This document shows positions 53,065 through 61,970 of a DNA stretch of 64,000 nt, piece after piece. Under the pieces are notes generated by a model. That model worked only from the letters and a program-made list of their open reading frames with translations, was not told the DNA's origin and did no database searches. Made by a program: the position numbers and the translations under genes. How positions within the stretch are numbered: the stretch's first letter is position 1; each line of letters starts with the position of its first letter. Source of the stretch: Dorea sp. D27 (GTDB taxonomy: Bacteria; Bacillota; Clostridia; Lachnospirales; Lachnospiraceae); assembly GCF_001185345.1 (NCBI RefSeq), contig NZ_KQ236743.1, forward strand, positions 560,857 through 624,856. Direction: 5' to 3'.

Positions 53065-53793
53065 TTACTTACCTCCTATCTTATTTAAGAAATATTCTTC
53101 CAGATCCATCGCTCCATGTGTGCCAGAGGTGCGGCAGCGTTCCCACAGCTCGTCCTCGGTAAATTCTTCAATGAGCCGGCCCTGGTGTATGATACCGTAT
53201 CTCGTGGCAAATTTGGACAGCTCCCCGAGAATATGGCTTGATATGAGGACGGTGATGTCCCTTTCCTTATTGAGCTTAAGAATCAGTTCTCGTATTTCCT
53301 TGATACCTTCCGGGTCAAGGCCGTTCGTAGGTTCATCCAGTATAAGAAGCTCGGGGCTGCCGATTAAGGCGATGGCAATGGCGAGCCGCTGGCGCATGCC
53401 GAGCGAGAAGTTCTTGGCCTTCTTCCTCCCCGTGTCGTCCAGGCCGACGAGGGCCAGAATCTCATCCGCCTGTGCGGGGTCCTCCCCCTGCAGCCTGCAC
53501 TGCGCGATCAGATTCTCCTGCGCGGTCATTCCCGGATAGAATGCTGGCGATTCTATGACCGTTCCGATTTTCCTCCGCCCTTCCAGCAGGTCGGGCTTTC
53601 CGAACAAGAGCATATTTCCATCGCTAGGAGCGGCAAGCCCGGTAATCATCCGGATAAGGGTCGTCTTTCCGGCGCCGTTCTTGCCGATAAAACCATAGAT
53701 ATCTCCTCTGTGTATCGTCATGGACAGATCGCTGACTACAGGGCGGCTGCCGTACCGTTTGGTAACATGGTTGGTTCTCAGTATCACACTCAT
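53065..53793 (-). CDS. ABC transporter ATP-binding protein
   Basis: A 242-residue ATPase. Walker A GKNGAGKTTLIRMITGL, the Q-loop, signature NFSLGMRQRLAIAIAL, Walker B LLILDEPTNGLDPEG and H-loop ISSHILGELSKFA are complete. The C-terminal DLEEYFLNKIGGK is common in the BcrA/lantibiotic immunity type. GGAGG precedes the ATG at 53793. Its promoter (53845-53873) abuts the inverted repeat TTGTACTA-N6-TAGTACAA at 53824-53845, typical of YtrA-type GntR regulators. No such regulator is in the window. Confidence 0.92.
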   Translation of the reverse strand: MSVILRTNHVTKRYGSRPVVSDLSMTIHRGDIYGFIGKNGAGKTTLIRMITGLAAPSDGNMLLFGKPDLLEGRRKIGTVIESPAFYPGMTAQENLIAQCRLQGEDPAQADEILALVGLDDTGRKKAKNFSLGMRQRLAIAIALIGSPELLILDEPTNGLDPEGIKEIRELILKLNKERDITVLISSHILGELSKFATRYGIIHQGRLIEEFTEDELWERCRTSGTHGAMDLEEYFLNKIGGK

Positions 53794-53823
53794 ATAAATG
53801 CCTCCTTCATGCTGCATTGCTAA

Positions 53824-53873
53824 TTGTACTATTGATTTAGTACAATAATATAATAATACAAAAAGAATGTCAA
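53824..53873 (-). promoter_or_regulatory. ABC operon promoter and YtrA-type operator
   Basis: On the minus strand: TTGACA (53873-53868), 17 bases, TATTAT (53850-53845). The inverted repeat TTGTACTA-N6-TAGTACAA (53824-53845) starts at the edge of the -10 box. GntR regulators of the YtrA subfamily recognise similar GTACTA...TAGTAC repeats; which one acts here is unknown. Confidence 0.75.
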
Positions 53874-53885
53874 GAATAATTTAAA

Positions 53886-53929
53886 AAAACTCAGTCCCGA
53901 TTGAGTTTTCAGGACAATAAGGGTATAAT
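53886..53929 (+). promoter_or_regulatory. promoter of the 97-residue protein gene with inverted repeat
   Basis: TTGAGT (53901-53906), 17 bases, TATAAT (53924-53929). The inverted repeat AAAACTCA-N8-TGAGTTTT (53886-53909) covers the -35 box; it may be an operator or a terminator. Confidence 0.65.
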
Positions 53930-53971
53930 GACGCTATATGAGTTCTAAATGAAAAGCAGGAGGATATGTAT

Positions 53972-54265
53972 ATGAAGATTTATGATTCAGTGAAAAAAGA
54001 AGAAGTAGAGATCGAGGGAACGAAAGGCCTGGTTAATATAATGAAGGACGGGCGCCAAGTCGACTTATATCTGAAGGGAAAGAAGACAGATGAGGACGGT
54101 TATCTTACGTGGGACGTGGAGCACTGGTCAAGTGTTGACGGAAAGAGATTCATCAGATGCTATTCGCTGGAAGGAAGAGTGCTGAGCGAGTCGACAGGAC
54201 ATAACATCTATGACCTGGAAAATGACTTCAAGCCAGAAGAGGCGGAGAAGATAGAGCTCAGCTAG
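53972..54265 (+). CDS. hypothetical protein, 97 residues
   Basis: I do not recognise this gene. It starts at the second of two ATGs because GGAGG is too close to the first. The protein is soluble, acidic and lacks a signal peptide; MKIYDSVKKEEVEIEGTKGL and an aromatic-rich middle (TWDVEHWSSVDGKRFIRCYS) suggest a small beta fold. Its own promoter is clear, and a hairpin follows. It lies alone between an ABC operon and a two-component system. Confidence 0.7.
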   Translation: MKIYDSVKKEEVEIEGTKGLVNIMKDGRQVDLYLKGKKTDEDGYLTWDVEHWSSVDGKRFIRCYSLEGRVLSESTGHNIYDLENDFKPEEAEKIELS

Positions 54266-54297
54266 AGGGTGATACATAAGCTATACGATTTGGACGA

Positions 54298-54333
54298 ATC
54301 CGGGGTGGAACGCGGCTGCTTTCTACCCCGGAT
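54298..54333. terminator. hairpin between convergent genes
   Basis: ATCCGGGGT (54298-54306) pairs with ACCCCGGAT (54325-54333). It lies just past the 97-residue gene and at the end of the sensor-kinase gene, so it can act for both. Confidence 0.7.
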
Positions 54334-55636
54334 ACTTTATGTTCAGAATAAAGGTACAGCCGCCTCCTGGCGTGTCTGTAAGAGCCAGATTCCCTCCGTG
54401 CAGATGGGCCAGCTCCTTAGCCACGCTTAACCCAAGCCCGAAATGGGACTTGTCCTTGCGGGAGTGGTCGCCCCGGAAGAAACGGTCGAATACCCGGGGC
54501 CTGTCTGCCTCTGCGATACCGGGGCCGTGGTCGGCTACCGAGACGTTCAGGTGGTGCCTGGACTCCCAGGCGGAAAGTTCGATGGACGAAGGAGCGCACC
54601 GGCAGTCCTCCGGGATGGCGTAGGCGACAGCATTGTCTATCAGTATGGAAAGTATCTGCACGAGACGTTCCCGGTCCCCCTGTACAGGAGGCAGCGGCGT
54701 ATCAGGCAGCGTCAGATTCAATGCCGCGTGCTTTGCCGCACAGAGCGGCTCGTAGTGTTCGTAGACGTCCAGAAGCAGAGTGTCCATGTCTACCTGTTCG
54801 CGTGCAATCTGCCAGCCTTTCGTGTCTGCAGAGGCCAGGACGAGCATATCGTTGACGAGACGAGCCATTCTCCGGCACTCTTTCTGAACCGCCGCCAGGA
54901 ACACCTCTGCCTTCGTGGGATCTGCCAGAATCGCGGAAGAGGAGGCCTGGATGACCGCCAGCGGGGAACGCAGTTCATGTGAGGCGGCGGCAATAAATTC
55001 ATTCTGCCGTTCCCGGTTCCTGGCAAGCGGCTTCACGGAATGTCCAACAAACAGCCAGCTGACAAGAAAGATAGCCGCTATCCCGAAGAGGCCTGTGATG
55101 AGGAACAGCATGCGTCCATTTGTAATCTGGGCGGTCGTCTGCCTGTTGTCATGTAGTACGACGAGGCTTCTAAAGCCTTCATTCAGGGATGGGGTGACCA
55201 TCACATATGCAAGGTATGTGTCATTGCGGGAGCCGGTAAGAGATAGTATGCCTGTCTCTTGCAGCGAGGTGGAGACAGGCGGCATATCAACGTTCACCTG
55301 CTGGCTCCGGGCCATATCTTTTGCCTTTTCTATCAGACGTCCCCTGTCCGTCTCGGCGGCATAAGAGCCAGGGAATAAGAACGGTACGGCATTATCTTCT
55401 ATATGGATGATGAGCTCGTTTTCCGTTTCCTGGACGGTCAGCCACGTCTGGGAGATAGAGCTGCCGTACTGCAGCTTTTTGCTCAGCTCTGCCACATTCT
55501 TCTTAAAGTTATCGATATTGCGCTCGGCCATGGACTTTTCAGTCGTATACAGAAGGACCGAGAGGACGCAGATGAGGACGATGCCGACCGTTACAGTATA
55601 GGCGAGGGTGAGCTTTTTCCTTAACTTATGAATCAT
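54323..55636 (-). CDS. sensor histidine kinase
   Basis: A 437-residue membrane sensor. Helix one spans about 12-30, an extracellular domain about 31-180, and helix two about 182-205. The kinase core follows: HisKA with FIAAASHELRSPLAVIQASS (phosphorylated His), the N-box ILIDNAVAYAIP, G1 DHGPGIAEA and G2 GLGLSVAKELAHLHGG. No clear HAMP domain is seen, only a short linker. It overlaps the response-regulator gene by 11 bases, so they are co-translated. Confidence 0.92.
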   Translation of the reverse strand: MIHKLRKKLTLAYTVTVGIVLICVLSVLLYTTEKSMAERNIDNFKKNVAELSKKLQYGSSISQTWLTVQETENELIIHIEDNAVPFLFPGSYAAETDRGRLIEKAKDMARSQQVNVDMPPVSTSLQETGILSLTGSRNDTYLAYVMVTPSLNEGFRSLVVLHDNRQTTAQITNGRMLFLITGLFGIAAIFLVSWLFVGHSVKPLARNRERQNEFIAAASHELRSPLAVIQASSSAILADPTKAEVFLAAVQKECRRMARLVNDMLVLASADTKGWQIAREQVDMDTLLLDVYEHYEPLCAAKHAALNLTLPDTPLPPVQGDRERLVQILSILIDNAVAYAIPEDCRCAPSSIELSAWESRHHLNVSVADHGPGIAEADRPRVFDRFFRGDHSRKDKSHFGLGLSVAKELAHLHGGNLALTDTPGGGCTFILNIKYPG

Positions 55637-56309
55637 CTGATTCCTCCATGCGATATCCGACGCCGTGTATAGTTACGATTTTCGTACGGCTGTCCAGCGT
55701 TTTCAGCCGCTTTCGCAGGAAGTGGATATAATTGTCCAGGTTCCCGTCCTCAACTTCCGTGTCAGGCCCCCAGACATGGGTCAGTATGAGGGAACGGGGC
55801 AGCGTCTGCCCGGCATTCTTTATAAAATATTCAAATAAGTCCGATTCCCTCTTGGAAAGTGACAGCATCTGTCCGCCGCAGGAGATGCTGTGCTTCTCGA
55901 TACACAGTTCCAGATCGCCGCAGGTTACTCCGCGGATTGGAAGCAGTGCGGCCGGCCTCCGGGTGAGGGCGCGCACTCTTGCCATCAGCTCCAGCACGTC
56001 AAACGGCTTTACGATGTAATCGTCTGCTCCAGCATCCAGCCCGTCGATTCTGTCGGAGATATCATTCATGGCAGTAGCGAGGATGATGGGTGTCTGGATT
56101 CCGTTGCGCCGGATAGACTGCAGTATGGTCATACCGTCTATACCCGGGAGCATACGGTCCAGTATGATGGCGTCATATGCCTGCTGTGAGGCGTAGAATA
56201 AAGCATCTGTACCAGTCGTGCATATATCGGCCTCATAATTATCCTTTATCAAATGGCAGCGCACGGCTTCGCACAGATCCAAATCATCTTCAATCATTAA
56301 TATTCTCAC
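55626..56309 (-). CDS. OmpR-family response regulator
   Basis: A 227-residue DNA-binding response regulator. The receiver domain (about 1-115) has the acidic pocket MIEDDLDL and the phosphorylation site in IILDRMLPGIDG; the C-terminal winged helix has the pattern SLSKRESDLFEYFIKN and a recognition region DNYIHFLRKRL. The GTG at 56309 follows AAGGA and matches the family; an ATG 14 codons earlier is less likely. It is divergent from the lipoprotein operon starting at 56499 and likely controls it. Confidence 0.92.
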   Translation of the reverse strand: MRILMIEDDLDLCEAVRCHLIKDNYEADICTTGTDALFYASQQAYDAIILDRMLPGIDGMTILQSIRRNGIQTPIILATAMNDISDRIDGLDAGADDYIVKPFDVLELMARVRALTRRPAALLPIRGVTCGDLELCIEKHSISCGGQMLSLSKRESDLFEYFIKNAGQTLPRSLILTHVWGPDTEVEDGNLDNYIHFLRKRLKTLDSRTKIVTIHGVGYRMEESDDS

Positions 56310-56382
56310 GATACAGAATCCTTTCAGCTTTTTATGGTCATCAGCAATCATTCAGCGATTTCCATTAGTATATCAAATAATC

Positions 56383-56431
56383 CTCTAAAAAATCTTTAAA
56401 ATCTGGCAGAATCCTTAAAAGATTTTTAGAG
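56383..56431. promoter_or_regulatory. candidate response-regulator binding region
   Basis: CTCTAAAAAATCTTT (56383-56397) faces AAAAGATTTTTAGAG (56417-56431), an imperfect inverted repeat; AATCCTCTAAAA and AATCCTTAAAA are also direct copies 31 bases apart. It lies in the middle of the 189-base gap between the regulator and the lipoprotein operon. Confidence 0.6.
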
Positions 56432-56498
56432 AAGCTTCTGTTAGACTTAAGGCAGAGTTCAAAAAACGAAATGTAGAAACGAAATGGAGGCTTACACA

Positions 56499-58736
56499 TT
56501 GAAAGTAAAACGGATCATAGCGATGCTGTTCGCGGTATCGCTCATAGCGACCGGGGCCGCAGGGTGTTCGGCAGAAAAAGACGGGGACAGGAAAAAGGAG
56601 GCAATGGGAAGGTATGTGGAGAAGCAGGTCAAGCTTCCCCTGAAGGAGGATGAGGAGGCGGCCGCACTTATAGAAGACGGCGAGAAAGGAGCTGTCCTCT
56701 ACAGCCGGAACAAGGAAGACGGAACATATAAGGCATATCGCTACAACGGCAGCAAATTTGCAGAAGAGGACGCTTCATGGCTGAACAGCGCCATCGGAAC
56801 CGGCGGGGCGCTCAGCAAAATTGTGAAGGGAGAAGACGGAGGCCTGTATGCGCTTTACAATGATGAGCATGCTATGCCCCATCTTGTAAGAAAGGACGGC
56901 GGCAAAAGCCAGGAGATTGTGATACCGGATCTGGCGGAAAAGGATAGTAACGGCATCTACCCGCTTATCGGCGGGCTGCGTGTCGATAAGGAAGGAAATA
57001 TATTTCTGGCAGTCCCTGTGAACGGGGAAGTGGTGATGTATGACAAAGGTACCGGCGGAAAGATCAGAAGCTTCCAGGGGAACCAGTTCTCAGGGCTGCT
57101 GGCTATGCCGATGGATGTCAGGGATAACAGGATCCTGCTGGCCGGCTCAGATGGAAGCGGACTCGTATGCTATGACACAGGCAGCGGAGAAGTAAAGGAC
57201 GAGATCCAATATGCGGACATGGCCGATAACGGCATCATCAGGCTCGGCGACAGCGACGACTGTATCATAGCCGATTCCAACGGGCTGCATCATCTGACGC
57301 TGGGAGGCAGCATAGCAGAAGACCTGGTCGACGGAAACACATCAGCATTGGGCATACCTCAGACTAATATCATGAATCTCGTTCAGGTGGCCAAAGACGA
57401 TTATACAGTACTGATGAGCGTCCAGGAGACAAGCGGCCGTACTACGCATGAAATGTACCGGTACGTCTACGACAAAGAGGCAAAAACGGAGCCATCCCAT
57501 ACGCTGCGCGTATACGGGCTGGAGGAAAGTGCCGCTGTCAGGCAGGCGATTGCCAAATACCAGCAGAAGCACCCCGATGTAGGGATTGAATATAAGACAG
57601 GAAATGCAGGTGAGGGGACCGGCACGAAAGCGGACAGCATCCGGGCGCTTAATACGGAACTGCTCAGCGGCAGCGGCGCCGACGTCATAATGCTGGATGG
57701 CCTGCCTGCGGATTCTTATATTGAAAAAGGAGTTCTGGCTGACATAAGCGGGGTTCTGAAAGAAGTTGGGAAAGAGTCTGAACTGAGCGATAACATAATA
57801 AAACCGTACCGGAAAGACAGGAAAATATACCAGATACCTACGCGCTACGGGATTCCTCTCCTGATTGGCGGCGGCAGTATGGCAGAAGCATTCAAATCAG
57901 CGGACGCCTTGGTGGATTACATGCAAGACCATGAGTGGGATGACGTGATGGATCAGGTGGATAAAGAGTCTTTGATGAGCCTTCTGCTAAATATGTATTA
58001 TGAAGATATCGTCGGCAAAGGCAAGGAGATTGATACGAAACTGCTGGCTAAATTGATGGAGATTGTGGGGAAAGCAGAAGACACGGGGGACAAATCCTTA
58101 AGCTCTGTCACAGTATGGGGCTCGGATGAAGAACAGCCGGAATCTGACTGGGATGTGGGCAAGTTAGGAAGCCTGGACAAAAAGGATATGCTGTCTTCCA
58201 AAGAGATGAAGGGAATCCAGGGAATGATGGTACCTTATCACTATCTGAGAAGAGAAGGCGCTTCTCCGTCTGACGTGAATGGAATCTTTATACCTCATGA
58301 CATTGCAGGCATAAATAAAGCTTCCAAGAATACGGAGCTGGCGGAAGATTTTATCAAGATGCTCTTATCCGATGAAGTACAGTCCATAGATGTAGAGAAT
58401 GGTTTTCCAGTGAATGAACAGGCGATGGAAGCATGGATACAGAGTTTGGAGGAGAATCCGGAAGAAGGAGACGGATTATCGGTAGCTGTAGGCAAGGCAA
58501 GTTCCGACGGCGAAGAAGGAGAAGCGACGGGTGAGGAGATTATTACATTTCCGCATCAAAGTGAAGTGAAATCCCTTGCAGAGTTAGGTAAGAAACTTAC
58601 CGTTCCTGTACAGAAGGACGACATTATAGGAGAGATGATACTGGATGGGGCAAAGACATATTTTGACGGCAGCAGATCCGCAGAAGAGGCGGCAGAAGAT
58701 ATTTCAGAAAAAGCAGATACTTATCTGGCGGAATAA
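56499..58736 (+). CDS. solute-binding lipoprotein with extra N-terminal domain
   Basis: A 745-residue surface lipoprotein. The signal peptide MKVKRIIAMLFAVSLIATGA ends in the lipobox AAGC. Residues about 35-330 form a beta-rich, repeat-like domain (KGAVLYSRNKEDGTYKAYRY, GLRVDKEGNIFLAVPVNGE) that may be a propeller. The rest is a type 1 ABC solute-binding fold (LRVYGLEESAAVRQAIAKYQ, GADVIMLDGLPADSYIEKGV). The start is a TTG because GGAGG at 56487 fits it and not the ATG at 56484. It is the first of five genes divergent from the two-component system. Confidence 0.85.
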   Translation: MKVKRIIAMLFAVSLIATGAAGCSAEKDGDRKKEAMGRYVEKQVKLPLKEDEEAAALIEDGEKGAVLYSRNKEDGTYKAYRYNGSKFAEEDASWLNSAIGTGGALSKIVKGEDGGLYALYNDEHAMPHLVRKDGGKSQEIVIPDLAEKDSNGIYPLIGGLRVDKEGNIFLAVPVNGEVVMYDKGTGGKIRSFQGNQFSGLLAMPMDVRDNRILLAGSDGSGLVCYDTGSGEVKDEIQYADMADNGIIRLGDSDDCIIADSNGLHHLTLGGSIAEDLVDGNTSALGIPQTNIMNLVQVAKDDYTVLMSVQETSGRTTHEMYRYVYDKEAKTEPSHTLRVYGLEESAAVRQAIAKYQQKHPDVGIEYKTGNAGEGTGTKADSIRALNTELLSGSGADVIMLDGLPADSYIEKGVLADISGVLKEVGKESELSDNIIKPYRKDRKIYQIPTRYGIPLLIGGGSMAEAFKSADALVDYMQDHEWDDVMDQVDKESLMSLLLNMYYEDIVGKGKEIDTKLLAKLMEIVGKAEDTGDKSLSSVTVWGSDEEQPESDWDVGKLGSLDKKDMLSSKEMKGIQGMMVPYHYLRREGASPSDVNGIFIPHDIAGINKASKNTELAEDFIKMLLSDEVQSIDVENGFPVNEQAMEAWIQSLEENPEEGDGLSVAVGKASSDGEEGEATGEEIITFPHQSEVKSLAELGKKLTVPVQKDDIIGEMILDGAKTYFDGSRSAEEAAEDISEKADTYLAE

Positions 58737-59562
58737 AAGCAGGCCATATCTATTTCTTCTGCCAAGCATGACAGGAGTGGGGCTCTTTGTACTCTTCCCA
58801 TTCCTGGATGTGCTCAGGCGTTCCTTTCTGGACGCCATGGGAGCAGACTATGTGGGCATGGCCAATTATCTGACCGTGATTGGAAAAAGTTCATTTCAGC
58901 TGGCAGTCTGGAATACGGTACGTTTCATCGCAGTCTGTATTCCCTTGCTTATGGTGCTCTCCCTGACGATAGCTGTCATGATTAATGGAATCGCGAAACT
59001 GAAGGAGCTGCTTAAGACAGTCTTTCTGTTTCCGATGGCGATTCCGGTTGCTTCCATCGTGGTACTATGGCGGCTTGTCTTTGACAGCAACGGATTTCTG
59101 AATGCATTTATCGATACGTTCCATATCAGCCCGGTTGACTGGATGAATGGCCCGTCCGCATTCTATGTCCTCGTATTCAGCTATCTGTGGAAGAACACTG
59201 GCTATGATATGGTCTTATGGCTTGCCGGCCTTTATTCGGTTCCGGAGTCTCTTTATGAGGCGGCACGGATAGACGGAGCAGGAAGAAAAGAATGCTTTAT
59301 CCATATCACGCTGCCGATGCTCCGGCCTACGGCAGCCATGCTCGCAGTCCTGTCGCTCGTGAACTCCTTCAAAGTATTCCGGGAGGCATATCTGATAGCC
59401 GGCGACTATCCTCATAAGAGCATCTATATGCTTCAGCATCTTTTTAACAACTGGTTCGTGAAGCTCGACATTCAGAAAATGAGCGCGGCCTCTGTCATGA
59501 TGGCTCTGACGGTGGCATTGATTATGATAGGGGTGCATATGTCAAATGAAAAGAAAAAATAA
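58645..59562 (+). CDS. ABC permease, MalF-type sugar transporter family
   Basis: A 305-residue permease with six helices and the conserved EAA loop LYEAARIDGAGRKECFIHIT. The N-terminus overlaps the lipoprotein gene by 92 bases, which is long; a later start is possible, but no other good ATG exists before the first helix (LFLLPSMTGVGLFVLFPFL). With the next gene it forms the membrane pair of a CUT1-type importer. No ATPase gene is in the operon, so a shared one elsewhere would be needed. Confidence 0.88.
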   Translation: MGQRHILTAADPQKRRQKIFQKKQILIWRNKSRPYLFLLPSMTGVGLFVLFPFLDVLRRSFLDAMGADYVGMANYLTVIGKSSFQLAVWNTVRFIAVCIPLLMVLSLTIAVMINGIAKLKELLKTVFLFPMAIPVASIVVLWRLVFDSNGFLNAFIDTFHISPVDWMNGPSAFYVLVFSYLWKNTGYDMVLWLAGLYSVPESLYEAARIDGAGRKECFIHITLPMLRPTAAMLAVLSLVNSFKVFREAYLIAGDYPHKSIYMLQHLFNNWFVKLDIQKMSAASVMMALTVALIMIGVHMSNEKKK

Positions 59563-60391
59563 TTGGACGGTGGCCGTACTGGCCGTACTCAGCAGTGCGA
59601 TATGGCTCCCGCTCTTCTATATGGCAGGTCAGTCGTTTATGGGCAGCTGGGAGCTGATTGAAAATACAGGCGCGGTGCTGTCCGGGAACGGCGGCAAGGT
59701 GCATTTTGCTCTGCTGCCCCGGTTTCCTACGCTGGCCCCGTATGTAGAGCTGCTTTTAGATTCACCGGGATTTTTTGTTATGTTCTGGAACTCATGCAAA
59801 CAGGTATTTCCCATTCTTGCGGGTCAGCTTCTGCTTGGCATGCCTGCGGCATGGGCATTCGGGCGATATACGTTTCGCGGCAGGAACTTTCTGATGCTTC
59901 TGTATATGATATTGATGATCATGCCCTTTCAGGTCACGATGGTGTCTGGATATCTCATCTTAAAAAAATTTCAGCTGCTGGATACGCATCTGGCGCTCGT
60001 ACTGCCCGGCATGTTCAACACATTTCCGGTATTTATTATGACCAAGGCATTTGCCGGCATACCAGATTCCCTGATGGAGGCTGCGAGGATTGACGGTGCC
60101 GGGGAGTTCCGCATCTTTGTGTCCATCGGGATACCGATGGCTCTGCCTGGAATCATTTCAGCCATGGTTCTCGGATTCCTGGAATGTTGGAATGTCATCG
60201 AGCAGCCGATGACATTTTTAAAAACAAAGAATTTGTGGCCGCTGTCGCTTTATCTACCTAATATTACCGCTGATAAGATTAATGTCTCTTTCGCGGCTTC
60301 CATCGTAATGATGCTGCCGGCGGTACTGCTGTTCTTGTGGGGCCAGAAGTATCTGGAACAGGGGATTGCGGCGTCAGGGCTGAAAGAATAA
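59546..60391 (+). CDS. ABC permease, MalG-type sugar transporter family
   Basis: A 281-residue permease with six helices and the EAA motif LMEAARIDGAGEFRIFVSIG, matching MalG-type proteins. The ATG overlaps the end of the previous permease by 17 bases. A helical insertion after helix one (about 35-75) is a bit longer than in classical MalG. It completes the sugar-type importer module. Confidence 0.9.
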   Translation: MKRKNNWTVAVLAVLSSAIWLPLFYMAGQSFMGSWELIENTGAVLSGNGGKVHFALLPRFPTLAPYVELLLDSPGFFVMFWNSCKQVFPILAGQLLLGMPAAWAFGRYTFRGRNFLMLLYMILMIMPFQVTMVSGYLILKKFQLLDTHLALVLPGMFNTFPVFIMTKAFAGIPDSLMEAARIDGAGEFRIFVSIGIPMALPGIISAMVLGFLECWNVIEQPMTFLKTKNLWPLSLYLPNITADKINVSFAASIVMMLPAVLLFLWGQKYLEQGIAASGLKE

Positions 60392-60410
60392 ATGCAAGGA
60401 GAGGCATATC

Positions 60411-61970
60411 ATGGTTCAATGGTTAAAACGTATCAATATGAAGGATAAGATGAAGAAGAAAACGTTCTGGGGCAGGCTTCTTGCAGCATTCTTTGTACTA
60501 ATGGCGCTGAGCACGGTTGTATCGAGGGCAGCGGATTCGGTAATCGTCCCGAGAGTGCGGCTTGAAAGGGCTTCTTCCGGAAGCCTGAATTACACCATCA
60601 AGGGTTCCGGAAGCATCATTGCTTCTGAAGGAAAACTTGTGACGCTGCCGGAGAAGCTGAGGATCCGTGAGATTACAAAACCGGGTACGACCGTGGAGGA
60701 AGGAGGCCCGCTCGCAGTGGCAGATACCGATGAGCTGATAAAAGTGCTGGATGAGGAAAAGGCTGCGCTTGCCAAGCTGCGCCTTCAGCTTCAGAAGGAA
60801 CAGCTGGACGCGGTGCCGGATGCCGCGACGCCGCAGGCATATTCCGCAGGCAAGAGCCTGGAGCTGGCACGAGAACACTTTGACGAAGCATCGGCTAAGC
60901 TTGAGGAAGCGGCTAAGGCAGAAGAAGCTGCGGCCGTAGAGAGACAAAAGCGGCTGGAAGAGAAGAAAAAAGCGGCCTACGATACATTTATGAAGCAGGG
61001 TGGTGAGAGCAGCAGCGAAGCAAAGGCCGCATATGAAGAGGCAGTAAGGAGCGCGGAAGAAGAGGCCGGGAACCTTAAAGCAGAGAAAGATGCACAGATG
61101 GACGCCCTGATACAGAACCGTGACGCAATGCAGGATGCGCTGGAACAGGCTCAGGCGGCATATGACATAGCCCGGGCCGAGGACGACAATGCGGCGTCTA
61201 ACCGGCAGAAGGCCAGCCAGGGCTCAGGCATTACCCAGGAAGGGATGAAGATAGACATTGAACAGCAGCAGAAGAAGGTCGACTGGCTTCAGGAAGTCAT
61301 GGACGCGGACGGGGTGATAACGTCGCCTGTGAAAGGGACGGTTACGGAGAACAGCCTGACAGAAGGAATGGTGACGTCAGGACAGGAGTATATCAGGATA
61401 GGGACAGGAGGATATGAGTTCCGTGCGGCAGTTGATAAAGACAATGCGAAGAAGCTCAAGGCCGGCGATTCCATGGAAGTGGAGTTCCCCGGTAAAAAGG
61501 ACAAGAAGAGATTAAAGATTACTGATATCCGGGCAGAACAAAGCGGTGGCAGCGGCGGCCAAGCCAGCGGCAGCGAGGGCGAAGCTGCTGCCGGCGCGGA
61601 AGCGGCCAAAGGGCAGACCGGTCAGGAAAGCATCATGTATCTTACTGCAAAACTTGACGGGGATGATTATGCAGCCGGAACGGAAGGCAGCTATGTCATC
61701 GACAAAGAGTCGGATATACGGTATGACTGGATACTGCCTGTGGAAGCGATACGTGAAGACCAGAGCGGAACATTCTGCCTCATTTCCCGTAAGAAAGATA
61801 CCATACTCGGGGAGGAATACGTGGCAGAAAGGCTTCGTCTCGTAAAAAAGGCAAAGGATTTGAACAAGGTAGCGGTAGAAGGCAATCTGGATAATAAGAC
61901 AGACGTGATTATAGAAAGCAGCAAAGAGATTAATGAAGGAGACAGATTTCAAATTGAGGAAAAAGATTAG
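60411..61970 (+). CDS. HlyD/RND-type membrane fusion adaptor protein
   Basis: A 519-residue adaptor. One membrane anchor (about 24-42) is followed by a barrel (about 50-110, with LEIRxI-type LRIREITKPGTTVEEGGPL), a long alpha-helical coiled-coil rich in Glu, Lys and Ala (about 110-300), and the second barrel strand (VITSPVKGTVTENSLTEGMV). An acidic Gly/Ala insert lies at about 380-405. This is the periplasmic-adaptor fold of tripartite or MacA-like exporters, here in a Gram-positive. AAGGAG precedes the ATG. Confidence 0.88.
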   Translation: MVQWLKRINMKDKMKKKTFWGRLLAAFFVLMALSTVVSRAADSVIVPRVRLERASSGSLNYTIKGSGSIIASEGKLVTLPEKLRIREITKPGTTVEEGGPLAVADTDELIKVLDEEKAALAKLRLQLQKEQLDAVPDAATPQAYSAGKSLELAREHFDEASAKLEEAAKAEEAAAVERQKRLEEKKKAAYDTFMKQGGESSSEAKAAYEEAVRSAEEEAGNLKAEKDAQMDALIQNRDAMQDALEQAQAAYDIARAEDDNAASNRQKASQGSGITQEGMKIDIEQQQKKVDWLQEVMDADGVITSPVKGTVTENSLTEGMVTSGQEYIRIGTGGYEFRAAVDKDNAKKLKAGDSMEVEFPGKKDKKRLKITDIRAEQSGGSGGQASGSEGEAAAGAEAAKGQTGQESIMYLTAKLDGDDYAAGTEGSYVIDKESDIRYDWILPVEAIREDQSGTFCLISRKKDTILGEEYVAERLRLVKKAKDLNKVAVEGNLDNKTDVIIESSKEINEGDRFQIEEKD

